A model generated the notes under the pieces. It was not told the DNA's origin. It did not search any database and saw only the letters and a program-made list of their open reading frames with translations. Of a DNA stretch of 64,000 bases, positions 39,771 to 53,258 are shown in pieces; the first letter of the stretch is position 1, and every line of letters starts with the position of its first letter. This DNA comes from Ptiloglossa arizonensis (taxonomy: Eukaryota > Arthropoda > Insecta > Hymenoptera > Colletidae): the NCBI RefSeq assembly GCF_051014685.1, contig NW_027479300.1, forward strand, positions 62,001 through 126,000, given 5' to 3'. A program made the position numbers and the translations under genes.

Positions 39771-41384
39771 CAGAAATTTTGCGGATTGGTCAAACCGTTA
39801 GCGAGATATGGCAGTTTGGAGGTAAGAAACGCTTGAGAAACTCAAAATTTCCGCAGTTCTGATGCTCGACAAGCATAACTAGGACGGTCTAGGGGAAAAG
39901 TACGCATAGCGTTGTAATCGGGCGAGTTTCTACTTTCAGATGCAACAGAAATTTTGCGGATTGGTCAATCCGTTCGCGAGATATGGCAGTTTGTAGGTAA
40001 GAAACGCTTGAGAAACTCAAAATTTTCGCAGTTCTGATGCTCGAAACGAATAACTAGAACGGACTAGGGGAAAAGAACGCATACCGTTGTAATCGGGCGA
40101 GTTTCTACTTTCAGATGCAACAGAAATTTTGCGGATTGGTCAATCCGTTCGCGAGATATGGCAGTTTGGAAGTAAGAAACGCTTGAGAAACTCAAAATTT
40201 TCGCAGTTCTGATGCTCGAAACGAATAACCAGAACAGACCAGGGGAAAAGTACGCATACCGTTGTAATCGGGCGAGTTTCTACTTTCAGATGCAACAGAA
40301 ATTTTGCGGATTGGTCAATCCGTTGGCGAGATATGGCAGTTTGTAGGTAAGAAACGCTTGAGAAACTCAACATTTTCGCAGTTCTGATGCTCGAAACGAA
40401 TAACTAGAACGGCCTAGGGGAAAAGTACGCATACCGTTGTAATCGGGCGAGTTTCTACTTTCAGATGCAACAGAAATTTTGCGGATTGGTCAATCCGTTC
40501 GCGAGATATGGCAGTTTGTAGGTAAGAAACGCTTGAGAAACTCAACATTTTCGCAGTTCTGATGCTCGAAACGAATAACTAGAACGGGCTAGGGGAAAAG
40601 TACGCATACCGTTGTAATCGGGCGAGTTTCTACTTTCAGATGCAACAGAAACTTTGCGGATTGGTCAATCCGTTCGCGAGATATGGCAGTTTGGAGGTAA
40701 GAAACGCTTGAGAAACTCAAAATTTTCGCAGTTCTGATGCTCGAAACGAATAACTAGAACGGACTAGGGGAAAAGAACGCATACCGTTGTAATCGGGCGA
40801 GTTTCTACTTTCAGATGCAACAGAAATTTTGCGGATTGGTCAATCCGTTCGCGAGATATGGTAGTTTGTAGGTAAGAAACGCTTGAGAAACTCAACATTT
40901 TCGCAGTTCTGATGCTCGAAACGAATAACTAGAACGGCCTAGGGGAAAAGTACGCATACCGTTGTAATCGGGCGAGTTTCTACTTTCAGATGCAACAGAA
41001 ATTTTGCGGATTGGTCAATCGGTTCGCGAGATATGGCAGTTTGGAGGTAAGAAACGCTTGAGAAACTCAACATTTTCGCAGTTCTGATGCTCGAAACGAA
41101 TAACTAGAACGGGCTAGGGGAAAAGTACGCATACCGTTGTAATCGGGCGAGTTTCTACTTTCAGATGCAACAGAAACTTTGCGGATTGGTCAATCCGTTC
41201 GCGAGATATGGCAGTTTGGAGGTAAGAAACGCTTGAGAAACTCAAAATTTTCGCAGTTCTGATGCTCGACAAGCATAACTAGAACGGTCTAGGGGAAAAG
41301 TACGCATACCGTTGTAATCGGGCGAGTTTCTACTTTCAGATGCAACAGAAATTTTGCGGATTGGTCAATCCGTTGGCGAGATAT

Positions 41385-44145
41385 GGCAGTTTGTAGGTAA
41401 GAAACGCTTGAGAAACTCAACATTTTCGCAGTTCTGATGCACGAAACGAATAACTAGAACGGCCTAGGGGAAAAGTACGCATGCCGTTGTAATCGGGCGA
41501 GTTTCTACTTTCAGATGCAACAGAAATTTTGCGGATTGGTCAATCCGTTCGCGAGATATGGCAGTTTGGAGGTAAGAAACGCTTGAGAAACTCAAAATTT
41601 TCGCAGTTCTGATGCTCGAAACGAATAACAAGAACGGACCAGGGGAAAAGTACGCATACCGTTGTAATCGGGCGAGTTTCTACTTTCAGATGCAACAGAA
41701 ATTTTGCGGATTGGTCAATCCGTTCGCGAGATATGGCAGTTTGGAGGTAAGAAACGCTTGAGAAACTCAACATTTTCGCAGTTCTGATGCTCGAAACGAA
41801 TAACTAGAACGGAGTAGGGGAAAAGAACGCATACCGTTGTAATCGGGCGAGTTTCTACTTTCAGATGCAACAGAAATTTTGCGGATTGGTCAATCCGTTC
41901 GCGAGATATGGTAGTTTGTAGGTAAGAAACGCTTGAGAAACTCAAAATTTTCGCAGTTCTGATGCTCGACAAGCATAACTAGAACGGTCTAGGGGAAAAG
42001 TACGCATACCGTTGTAATCGGGCGAGTTTCTACTTTCAGATGCAACAGAAATTTTGCGGATTGGTCAATCCGTTGGCGAGATATGGCAGTTTGTAGGTAA
42101 GAAACGCTTGAGAAACTCAACATTTTCGCAGTTCTGATGCTCGAAACGAATAACTAAAACGGCCTAGGGGAAAAGTACGCATACCGTTGTAATCGGGCGA
42201 GTTTCTACTTTCAGATGCAACAGAAATTTTGCGGATTGGTCAATCCGTTCGCGAGATATGGCAGTTTGGAGGTAAGAAACGCTTGAGAAACTCAAAATTT
42301 TCGCAGTTCTGATGCTCGAAACGAATAACTAGAACGGACCAGGGGAAAAGTACGCATACCGTTGTAATCGGGCGAGTTTCTACTTTCAGATGCAACAGAA
42401 ATTTTGCGGATTGGTCAATCCGTTCGCGAGATATGGCAGTTTGTAGGTAAGAAACGCTTGAGAAACTCAAAATTTTCGCAGTTCTGATGCTCGACAAGCA
42501 TAACTAGGACGGTCTAGGGGAAAAGTACCCATACCGTTGTAATCGGGCGAGTTTCTACTTTCAGATGCAACAGAAATTTTGCGGATTGGTCAATCCGTTC
42601 GCGAGATATGGCAGTTTGTAGGTAAGAAACGCTTGAGAAACTCAACATTTTCGCAGTTCTGATGCTCGAAACGAATAACTAGAACGGACAAGGGGAAAAG
42701 TACGCATACCGTTGTAATCGGGCGAGTTTCTACTTTCAGATGCAACAGAAATTTTCCGGATTGGTCAATCCGTTGGCGAGATATGGCAGTTTGTAGGTAA
42801 GAAACGCTTGAGACACTCAACATTTTCGCAGTTCTGATGCACGAAACGAATAACTAGAACGGCCTAGGGGAAAAGTACGCATACCGTTGTAATCGGGCGA
42901 GTTTCTACTTTCAGATGCAACAGAAATTTTGCGGATTGGTCAATCCGTTCGCGAGATATGGCAGTTTGGAGGTAAGAAACGCTTGAGAAACTCAAAATTT
43001 TCGCAGTTCTGATGCTCGAAACGAATAACAAGAACGGACCAGGGGAAAAGTACGCATACCGTTGTAATCGGGCGAGTTTCTACTTTCAGATGCAACAGAA
43101 ATTTTGCGGATTGGTCAATCCGTTCGCGAGATATGGCAGTTTGGAGGTAAGAAACGCTTGAGAAACTCAACATTTTCGCAGTTCTGATGCTCGAAACGAA
43201 TAACTAGAACGGAGTAGGGGAAAAGAACGCATACCGTTGTAATCGGGCGAGTTTCTACTTTCAGATGCAACAGAAATTTTGCGGATTGGTCAATCCGTTC
43301 GCGAGATATGGTAGTTTGTAGGTAAGAAACGCTTGAGAAACTCAAAATTTTCGCAGTTCTGATGCTCGACAAGCATAACTAGAACGGTCTAGGGGAAAAG
43401 TACGCATACCGTTGTAATCGGGCGAGTTTCTACTTTCAGATGCAACAGAAATTTTGCGGATTGGTCAATCCGTTGGCGAGATATGGCAGTTTGTAGGTAA
43501 GAAACGCTTGAGAAACTCAACATTTTCGCAGTTCTGATGCTCGAAACGAATAACTAAAACGGCCTAGGAGAAAAGTACGCATACCGTTGTAATCGGGCGA
43601 GTTTCTACTTTCAGATGCAACAGAAATTTTGCGGATTGGTCAATCCGTTCGCGAGATATGGCAGTTTGGAGGTAAGAAACGCTTGAGAAACTCAAAATTT
43701 TCGCAGTTCTGATGCTCGAAACGAATAACTAGAACGGACCAGGGGAAAAGTACGCATACCGTTGTAATCGGGCGAGTTTCTACTTTCAGATGCAACAGAA
43801 ATTTTGCGGATTGGTCAATCCGTTCGCGAGATATGGCAGTTTGTAGGTAAGAAACGCTTGAGAAACTCAAAATTTTCGCAGTTCTGATGCTCGACAAGCA
43901 TAACTAGGACGGTCTAGGGGAAAAGTACCCATACCGTTGTAATCGGGCGAGTTTCTACTTTCAGATGCAACAGAAATTTTGCGGATTGGTCAATCCGTTC
44001 GCGAGATATGGCAGTTTGTAGGTAAGAAACGCTTGAGAAACTCAACATTTTCGCAGTTCTGATGCTCGAAACGAATAACTAGAACGGACAAGGGGAAAAG
44101 TACGCATACCGTTGTAATCGGGCGAGTTTCTACTTTCAGATGCAA
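41385..44145 (+). repeat. Nested 8-unit duplication, copy inside the second 4,375-bp block
   Basis: The 1,400-bp pair is reproduced 4,375 bp downstream, with GATGCACGAAAC near 41,437 and 42,837. The 8-unit duplication therefore came first and was then carried along in the 25-unit duplication. Confidence 0.9.
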
Positions 44146-44459
44146 CAGAAATTTTGCGGATTGGTCAAACCGTTAGCGAGATATGGCAGTTTGGAGGTAA
44201 GAAACGCTTGAGAAACTCAAAATTTCCGCAGTTCTGATGCTCGACAAGCATAACTAGGACGGTCTAGGGGAAAAGTACGCATAGCGTTGTAATCGGGCGA
44301 GTTTCTACTTTCAGATGCAACAGAAATTTTGCGGATTGGTCAATCCGTTCGCGAGATATGGCAGTTTGTAGGTAAGAAACGCTTGAGAAACTCAAAATTT
44401 TCGCAGTTCTGATGCTCGAAACGAATAACTAGAACGGACTAGGGGAAAAGAACGCATAC

Positions 44460-47400
44460 CGTTGTAATCGGGCGAGTTTCTACTTTCAGATGCAACAGAA
44501 ATTTTGCGGATTGGTCAATCCGTTCGCGAGATATGGTAGTTTGTAGGTAAGAAACGCTTGAAAAACTCAAAATTTTCGCAGTTCTGATGCTCGACAAGCA
44601 TAACTAGAACGGTCTAGGGGAAAAGTACGCATACCGTTGTAATCGGGCGAGTTTCTACTTTCAGATGCAACAGAAATTTTGCGGATTCGTCAATCCGTTC
44701 GCGAGATATGGCAGTTTGGAGGTAAGAAACGCTTGAGAAACTCAACATTTTCGCAGTTCTGATGCTCGAAACGAATAACTAGAACGGGCTAGGGGAAAAG
44801 TACGCATACCGTTGTAATCGGGCGAGTTTCTACTTTCAGATGCAACAGAAACTTTGCGGATTGGTCAATCCGTTCGCGAGATATGGCAGTTTGGAGGTAA
44901 GAAACGCTTGAGAAACTCAAAATTTTCGCAGTTCTGATGCTCGAAACGAATAAATAGAGCGGCCTAGGGGAAAAGTACGCATACCGTTGTAATCGGGCGA
45001 GTTTCTACTTTCAGATGCATCAGAAATTTTGCGGATTGTTCAATCCGTTCGCGAGATATGGCAGTTTGTAGGTAAGAAACGCTTGAGAAACACAAAATTT
45101 TCGCAGTTCTGATGCTCGACAAGCATAACTAGAACGGTCTAGGGGAAAAGTACGCATACCGTTGTAATCGGGCGAGTTTCTACTTTCAGATGCAACAGAA
45201 ATTTTGCGGATTGTTCAATCCGTTCGCGAGATATGGCAGTTTGTAGGTAAGAAACGCTTGAGAAACACAAAATTTTCGCAGTTCTGATGCTCGACAAGCA
45301 TAACTAGAACGGTCTAGGGGAAAAGTACGCATACCGTTGTAATCGGGCGAGTTTCTACTTTCAGATGCAACAGAAATTTTGCGGATTGGTCAATCCGTTC
45401 GCGAGATATGGCAGTTTGTAGGTAAGAAACGCTTGAGAAACTCAACATTTTCGCAGTTCTGATGCTCGAAACGAATAACTAGAACGGGCTAGGGGAAAAG
45501 TACGCATACCGTTGTAATCGGGCGAGTTTCTACTTTCAGATGCAACAGAAACTTTGCGGATTGGTCAATCCGTTCGCGAGATATGGCAGTTTGGAGGTAA
45601 GAAACGCTTGAGAAACTCAAAATTTTCGCAGTTCTGATGCTCGAAACGAATAACTAGAACGGACTAGGGGAAAAGAACGCATACCGTTGTAATCGGGCCA
45701 GTTTCTACTTTCAGATGCAACAGAAATTTTGCGGATTGGTCAATCCGTTCGCGAGATATGGTAGTTTGTAGGTAAGAAACGCTTGAGAAACTCAAAATTT
45801 TCGCAGTTCTGATGCTCGACAAGCATAACTAGAACGGCCTAGGGGAAAAGTACGCATACCGTTGTAATCGGGCGAGTTTCTACTTTCAGATGCAACAGAA
45901 ATTTTGCGGATTGGTCAATCCGTTCGCGAGATATGGCAGTTTGTAGGTAAGGAACGCTTGAGAAACTCAACATTTTCGCAGTTCTGATGCTCGAAACGAA
46001 TAACTAGAACGGGCTAGGGGAAAAGTACGCATACCGTTGTAATCGGGCGAGTTTCTACTTTCAGATGCAACAGAAACTTTGCGGATTGGTCAATCCGTTC
46101 GCGAGATATGTCAGTTTGGAGGTAAGAAACGCTTGAGAAACTCAAAATTTTCGCAGTTCTGATGCTCGAAACGAATAACTAGAACGGACTAGGGGAAAAG
46201 AACGCATACCGTTGTAATCGGGCGAGTTTCTACTTTCAGATGCAACAGAAATTTTGCGGATTGGTCAATCCGTTCGCGAGATATGGTAGTTTGTAGGTAA
46301 GAAACGCTTGAGAAACTCAAAATTTTCGCAGTTCTGATGCTCGACAAGCATAACTAGAACGGTCTAGGGGAAAAGTACGCATACCGTTGTAATCGGGCGA
46401 GTTTCTACTTTCAGATGCAACAGAAATTTTGCGGATTCGTCAATCCGTTCGCGAGATATGGCAGTTTGGAGGTAAGAAACGCTTGAGAAACTCAACATTT
46501 TCGCAGTTCTGATGCTCGAAACGAATAACTAGAACGGGCTAGGGGAAAAGTACGCATACCGTTGTAATCGGGCGAGTTTCTACTTTCAGATGCAACAGAA
46601 ACTTTGCGGATTGGTCAATCCGTTCGCGAGATATGGCAGTTTGGAGGTAAGAAACGCTTGAGAAACTCAAAATTTTCGCAGTTCTGATGCTCGAAACGAA
46701 TAAATAGAGCGGCCTAGGGGAAAAGTACGCATACCGTTGTAATCGGGCGAGTTTCTACTTTCAAATGCATCAGAAATTTTGCGGATTGTTCAATCCGTTC
46801 GCGAGGTATGGCAGTTTGTAGGTAAGAAACGCTTGAGAAACACAAAATTTTCGCAGTTCTGATGCTCGACAAGCATAACTAGAACGGTCTAGGGGAAAAG
46901 TACGCATACCGTTGTAATCGGGCGAGTTTCTACTTTCAGATGCAACAGAAATTTTGCGGATTGTTCAATCCGTTCGCGAGATATGGCAGTTTGTAGGTAA
47001 GAAACGCTTGAGAAACACAAAATTTTCGCAGTTCTGATGCTCGACAAGCATAACTAGAACGGTCTAGGGGAAAAGTACGCATACCGTTGTAATCGGGCGA
47101 GTTTCTACTTTCAGATGCAACAGAAATTTTGCGGATTGGTCAATCCGTTCGCGAGATATGGCAGTTTGTAGGTAAGAAACGCTTGAGAAACTCAAAATTT
47201 TCGCAGTTCTGATGCTCGACAAGCATAACTAGAACGGTCTAGGGGAAAAGTACGCATACCGTTGTAATCGGGCGAGTTTCTACTTTCAGATGCAACAGAA
47301 ATTTTGCGGATTTGTCAATCCGTTGGCGAGATATGGCAGTTTGTAGGTAAGAAACGCTTGAGAAACTCAACATTTTCGCAGTTCTGATGCTCCAAACGAT

Positions 47401-49060
47401 TAACTAGAACGGCCTAGGGGAAAAGTACGCATACCGTTGTAATCGGGCGAGTTTCTACTTTCAGATGCAACAGAAATTTTGCGGATTGGTCAATCCGTTC
47501 GCGAGATATGGCAGTTTGTAGGTAAGAAACGCTTGAGAAACTCAACATTTTCGCAGTTCTGTTGCTCGACAAGCATAACTAGAACGGTCTAGGGGAAAAG
47601 TACGCATACCGTTATAATCGGGCGAGTTTCTACTTTCAGATGCAACAGAAATTTGCGGATTGGTCAATCCGTTCGCGAGATATGGCAGTTTGTAGGTAAG
47701 AAACGCTTGAGAAACTCAACATTTTCGCAGTTCTGATGCTCGAAACGAATAACTAGAACGGCCTAGGGGAAAAGTACGCATACCGTTGTAATCGGGCGAG
47801 TTTCTACTTTCAGATGCAACAGAAACTTTGCAGATTGGTCAATCCGTTCGCGAGATATGGCAGTTTGGATGTAAGAAACGCTTGAGAAACTCAAAATTTT
47901 CGCAGTTCTGATGCTCGAAACGAATAACTAGAACGGGCTAGGGGAAAAGTACGCATACCGTTGTAATCGGGCGAGTTTCTACTTTCAGATGCAACAGAAA
48001 CTTTGCGGATTGGTCAATCCGTTCGCGAGATATGGCAGTTTGGAGGTAAGAAACGCTTGAGAAACTCAAAATTTTCGCAGTTCTGATGCTCGAAACGAAT
48101 AACTAGAACGGACTAGGGGAAAAGAACGCATACCGTTGTAATCGGGCGAGTTTCTACTTTCAGATGCAACAGAAATTTTGCGGATTGGTCAATCCGTTCG
48201 CGAGATATGGTAGTTTGTAGGTAAGAAACGCTTGAGAAACTCAAAATTTTCGCAGTTCTGATGCTCGACAAGCATAACTAGAACGGTCTAGGGGAAAAGT
48301 ACGCATACCGTTGTAATCGGGCGAGTTTCTACTTTCAGATGCAACAGAAACTTTGCGGATTGGTCAATCCGTTCGCGAGATATGGCAGTTTGGAGGTAAG
48401 AAACGCTTGAGAAACTCAAAATTTTCGCAGTACTGATGCTCGCAACGAATAAATAGAGCGGCCTAGGGGAAAAGTACGCATACCGTTGTAATCGGGCGAG
48501 TTTCTACTTTCAGATGCATCAGAAATTTTGCGGATTGTTCAATCCGTTCGCGAGATATGGCAGTTTGTAGGTAAGAAACGCTTGAGAAACACAAAATTTT
48601 CGCAGTTCTGATGCTCGACAAGCATAACTAGAACGGTCTAGGGGAAAAGTACGCATACCGTTGTAATCGGGCGAGTTTCTACTTTCAGATGCAACAGAAA
48701 TTTTGCGGATTGGTCAATCCGTTCGCGAGATATGGCAGTTTGTAGGTAAGAAACGCTTGAGAAACACAAAATTTTCGCTGTTCTGATGCTCGACAAGCAT
48801 AACTAGAACGGTCTAGGGGAAAAGTACGCATAACGTTGTAATCGGGCGAGTTTCTACTTTCAGATGCAACAGAAATTTTGCGGATTGGTCAATCCGTTCG
48901 CGAGATATGGCAGTTTGTAGGTAAGAAACGCTTGAGAAACTCAACATTTTCGCAGTTCTGAAGCTCGAAACGAATAACTAGAACGGGCTAGGGGAAAAGT
49001 ACGCATACCGTTGTAATCGGGCGAGTTTCTACTTTCAGATGCAACAGAAACTTTGCGGAA
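44460..49060 (+). repeat. Zone 7: 10-unit recurrence
   Basis: About 44,440-45,430 recurs at 46,190-47,180, an offset of 1,750 bp. Markers are GAACGCATACC, GGATTCGTC, AATAAATAGAGCGG, ATGCATCAGAAATT with GGATTGTTC, and AGAAACACAAAA. The zone also has a one-base deletion near 47,651 (AGAAATTTGCGG). Only satellite units are present. Confidence 0.85.
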
Positions 49061-50885
49061 TGGTCAATCCGTTCGCGAGATATGGCAGTTTGGAAGTAAG
49101 AAACGCTTGAGGAACTCAAAATTTTCGCAGTTCTGATGCTCGAAACGAATAACTAGAACGGACTAGGGGAAAAGAACGCATACCGTTGTAATCGGGCCAG
49201 TTTCTACTTTCAGATGCAACAGAAATTTTGCGGATTGGTCAATCCGTTCGCGAGATATGGTAGTTTGTAGGTAAGAAACGCTTGAGAAACTCAAAATTTT
49301 CGCAGTTCTGATGCTCGACAAGCATAACTAGAACGGTCTAGGGGAAAAGTACGCATACCGTTGTAATCGGGCGAGTTTCTACTTTCAGATGCAACAGAAA
49401 TTTTGCGGATTTGTCAATCCGTTGGCGAGATATGGCAGTTTGTTGGTAAGAAACGCTTGAGAAACTCAACATTTTCGCAGTTCTGATGCTCGAAACGAAT
49501 AACTAGAACGGCCTAGGGGAAAAGTACGCATACCGTTGTAATCGGGCGAGTTTCTACTTTCAGATGCAACAGAAATTTTGCGGATTGGTCAATCCGTTCG
49601 CGAGATATGGCAGTTTGGAGGTAAGAAACGCTTGAGAAACTCAAAATTTTCGCAGTTCTGATGCTCGAAACGAATAACTAGAACGGACCAGGGGAAAAGT
49701 ACGCATACCGTTGTAATCGGGCGTGTTTCTACTTTCAGATGCAACAGAAATTTTGCGGATTGGTCAATCCGTTCGCGAGATATGGCAGTTTGTAGGTAAG
49801 AAACGCTTGAGAAACTCAAAATTTTCGCAGTTCTGATGCTCGACAAGCATAACTAGGACGGTCTAGGGGAAAAGTACCCATACCGTTGTAATCGGGCGAG
49901 TTTCTACTTTCAGATGCAACAGAAATTTTGCGGATTGGTCAATCCGTTCGCGAGATATGGCAGTTTGGAGGTAAGAAACGCTTGAGAAACTCAAAATTTT
50001 CGCAGTTCTGATGCTCGAAACGAATAACTAGAACGGACCAGGGGAAAAGTACGCATACCGTTGTAATCGGGCGAGTTTCTACTTTCAGATGCAACAGAAA
50101 TTTTGCGGATTGGTCAATCCGTTGGCGAGATATGGCAGTTTGTAGGTAAGAAACGCTTGAGAAACTCAACATTTTCGCAGTTCTGATGCTCGAAACGAAT
50201 AACTAGAACGGCCTAGGGGAAAAGTACGCATACCGTTGTAATCGGGCGAGTTTCTACTTTCAGATGCAACAGAAATTTTGCGGATTGGTCAATCCGTTCG
50301 CGAGATATGGCAGTTTGTAGGTAAGAAACGCTTGAGAAACTCAACATTTTCGCAGTTCTGATGCTGGAAACGAATAACTAGAACGGGCTAGGGGAAAAGT
50401 ACGCATACCGTTGTAATCGGGCGAGATTCTACTTTCAGATGCAACAGAAACTTTGCGGATTGGTCAATCCGTTCGCGAGATATGGCAGTTTGTAGGTAAG
50501 AAACGCTTGAGAAACTCAACATTTTCGCAGTTCTGATGCTCGAAACGAATAACTAGAACGGCCTAGGGGAAAGTACGCATACCGTTGTAATCGGGCGAGT
50601 TTATACTTTCAGATGCAACAGAAATTTTGCGGATTGGTCAATCGGTTCGCGAGATATGGCAGTTTGGAGGTAAGAAACGCTTGAGAAACTCAACATTTTC
50701 GCAGTTCTGATGCTCGAAACGAATAACTAGAACGGGCTAGGGGAAAAGTACGCATACCGTTGTAATCGGGCGAGTTTCTACTTTCAGATGCAACAGAAAC
50801 TTTGCGGATTGGTCAATCCGTTCGCGAGATATGGCAGTTTGGAGGTAAGAAACGCTTGAGAAACTCAAAATTTTCGCAGTTCTGA
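49060..50885 (+). repeat. Block duplicated at 53,259-55,084 (24 units)
   Basis: Shared markers at an offset of 4,199 bp are TTTGGAAGTAAG with CTTGAGGAAC, CGGGCCAGTTTC, TTTGTTGGTAAG, GGCGTGTTTC, GTACCCATACC, GATGCTGGAAAC and GGGGAAAGTACGC. The match ends near 50,885, where this copy has the CGAAACGAAT haplotype and the other CGACAAGCAT. Confidence 0.9.
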
Positions 50886-53170
50886 TGCTCGAAACGAATA
50901 ACTAGAACGGACTAGGGGAAAAGAACGCAAACCGTTGTAATCGGGCGAGTTTCTACTTTCAGATGCAACAGAAATTTTGCGGATTGGTCAATCCGTTCGC
51001 GAGATATGGTAGTTTGTAGGTAAGAAACGCTTGAGAAACTCAAAATTTTCGCAGTTCTGATGCTCGACAAGCATAACTAGAACGGTCTAGGGGAAAAGTA
51101 CGCATACCGTTGTAATCGGGCGAGTTTCTACTTTCAGATGCAACAGAAATTTTGCGGATTGGTCAATCCGTTGGCGAGATATGGCAGTTTGTAGGTAAGA
51201 AACGCTTGAGAAACTCAACATTTTCGCAGTTCTGATGCTCGAAACGAATAACTAGAACGGCCTAGCGGAAAAGTACGCATACCGTTGTAATCGGGCGAGT
51301 TTCTACTTTCAGATGCAACAGAAATTTTGCGGATTGGTCAATCCGTTCGCGAGATATGGCAGTTTGGAGGTAAGAAACGCTTGAGAAACTCAAAATTTTC
51401 GCCGTTCTGATGCTCGAAACGAATAACTAGAACAGACCAGGGGAAAAGTACGCATACCGTTGTAATCGGGCGAGTTTCTACTTTCAGATGCAACAGAAAT
51501 TTTGCGGATTGGTCAATCCGTTCGCGAGATATGGCAGTTTGTAGGTAAGAAACGCTTGAGAAACTCAAAATTTTCGCAGTTCTGATGCTCGACAAGCATA
51601 ACTAGGACGGTCTAGGGGAAAAGTACCCATACCGTTGTAATCGGGCGAGTTTCTACTTTCAGATGCAACAGAAATTTTGCGGATTGGTCAATCCGTTCGC
51701 GAGATATGGCAGTTTGGAGGTAAGAAACGCTCCAGAAACTCAAAATTTTCGCACTTCTGATGCTCGAAACGAATAACTAGAACGGACTAGGGGAAAAGTA
51801 CGCATACCGTTGCAATCGGGCGAGTTTCTACTTTCAGATGCAACAGAAATTTTGCGGATTGGTCAATCCATTCGCGAGATATGGCAGTTTGGAGGTAAGA
51901 AACGCTTGAAAAACTCAAAATTTTCGCAGTTCTGATGCTCGAAACGAATAACTAGAACGGACTAGGGGAAAAGTACGCATACCGTTGTAATCGGGCGAGT
52001 TTCTACTTTCAGATGCAACAGAAATTTTGCGGATTGGTCAATCCGTTCGCGAGATATGGCAGTTTGTAGGTAAGAAACGCTTGAGAAACTGAACATTTTC
52101 GCAGTTCTGATGCTCGAAACGAATAACTAGAACGGCCTAGGGGAAAAGTACGCATACCGTTGTAATCGGGCGAGTTTCTACTTTCAGATGCAACAGAAAT
52201 TTTGCGGATTGGTCAATCCGTTCGCGCGATATGGTAGTTTGTAGGTAAGAAACGCTTGAGAAACTCAAAATTTTCGCAGTTCTGATGCTCGACAAGCATA
52301 ACTAGAACGGTCTAGGGGAAAAGTACGCATACCGTTGTAATCGGGCGAGTTTCTACTTTCAGATGCAACAGAAATTTTGCGGATTGGTCAATCCGTTCGC
52401 GAGATATGGCAGTTTGGAAGTAAGAAACGCTTGAGAAACTCAAAATTTTCGCAGTTCTGATGCTCGACAAGCATAACTAGAACGGTCTAGGGGAAAAGTA
52501 CGCATACCGTTGTAATCGGGCGAGTTTCTACTTTCAGATGCAACAGAAATTTTGCGGATTGGTCAATCCGTTCGCGAGATATGGCAGTTTGTAGGTAAGA
52601 AACGCTTGAGAAACTCAAAATTTTCGCAGTTCTGATGCTCGACAAGCATAACTAGGACGGTCTAGGGGAAAAGTACCCATACCGTTGTAATCGGGCGAGT
52701 TTCTACTTTCAGATGCAACAGAAATTTTGCGGATTGGTCAATCCGTTCGCGAGATATGGCAGTTTGGAGGTAAGAAACGCTCCAGAAACTCAAAATTTTC
52801 GCAGTTCTGATGCTCGAAACGAATAACTAGAACGGACTAGGGGAAAAGTACGCACACAGTTGTAATCGGGCGAGTTTCTACTTTCAGATGCAACAGAAAT
52901 TTTGCGGATTGGTCAATCCGTTCGCGAGATATGGTAGTTTGTAGGTAAGAAACGCTTGAGAAACTCAAAATTTTCGCAGTTCTGATGCTCGACAAGCATA
53001 ACTAGAACGGTCTAGGGGAAAAGTACGCATACCGTTGTAATCGGGCGAGTTTCTACTTTCAGATGGAACAGAAATTTTGCGGATTGGTCAATCCGTTCGC
53101 GAGATATGGCAGTTTGTAGGTAAGAAACGCTTGAGAAACTCAACATTTTCGCAGTTCTGATGCTCGAAAC
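49460..53170 (+). repeat. 3.7-kb block duplicated at 57,331-61,041
   Basis: Markers recur at an offset of 7,871 bp: GGCGTGTTTC, GATGCTGGAAAC, GGGGAAAGTACGC, GAACGCAAACC, CCTAGCGG, TTCGCCGTTC, ACGCTCCAGAAAC, TCGCACTTCTG, AAACTGAACATT, CGCGCGATATGG and AGATGGAACAG. The offset is 45 units minus four bases, which fits the intervening one-base deletions. Confidence 0.92.
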
Positions 53171-53258
53171 GAATAACTAGAACGGCCTAGGGGAAAAGTA
53201 CGCATACCGTTGTAATCGGGCGAGTTTCTACTTTCAGATGCAACAGAAATTTTGCGGA

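Larger units (their letters stand above)
35710..44459 (+). repeat. Zone 6: tandem duplication of a 25-unit, 4,375-bp block
   Basis: Copy 1 is about 35,710-40,084 and copy 2 about 40,085-44,459. Every marker I checked recurs at exactly 4,375 bp: CCAGAACAGACCAGG, AATCGGTTCGCG, GATGCACGAAAC, ACAAGAACGGACC, ACGGAGTAGG, GTACCCATACC, TTTCCGGATTGG, AAACCGTTAGCG, AATTTCCGCAG and GCATAGCGTTG. I noticed only three single-base differences, near 37,107/41,482, 38,333/42,708 and 39,206/43,581. This is not a full alignment, but it implies identity well above 99%. Confidence 0.95.
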
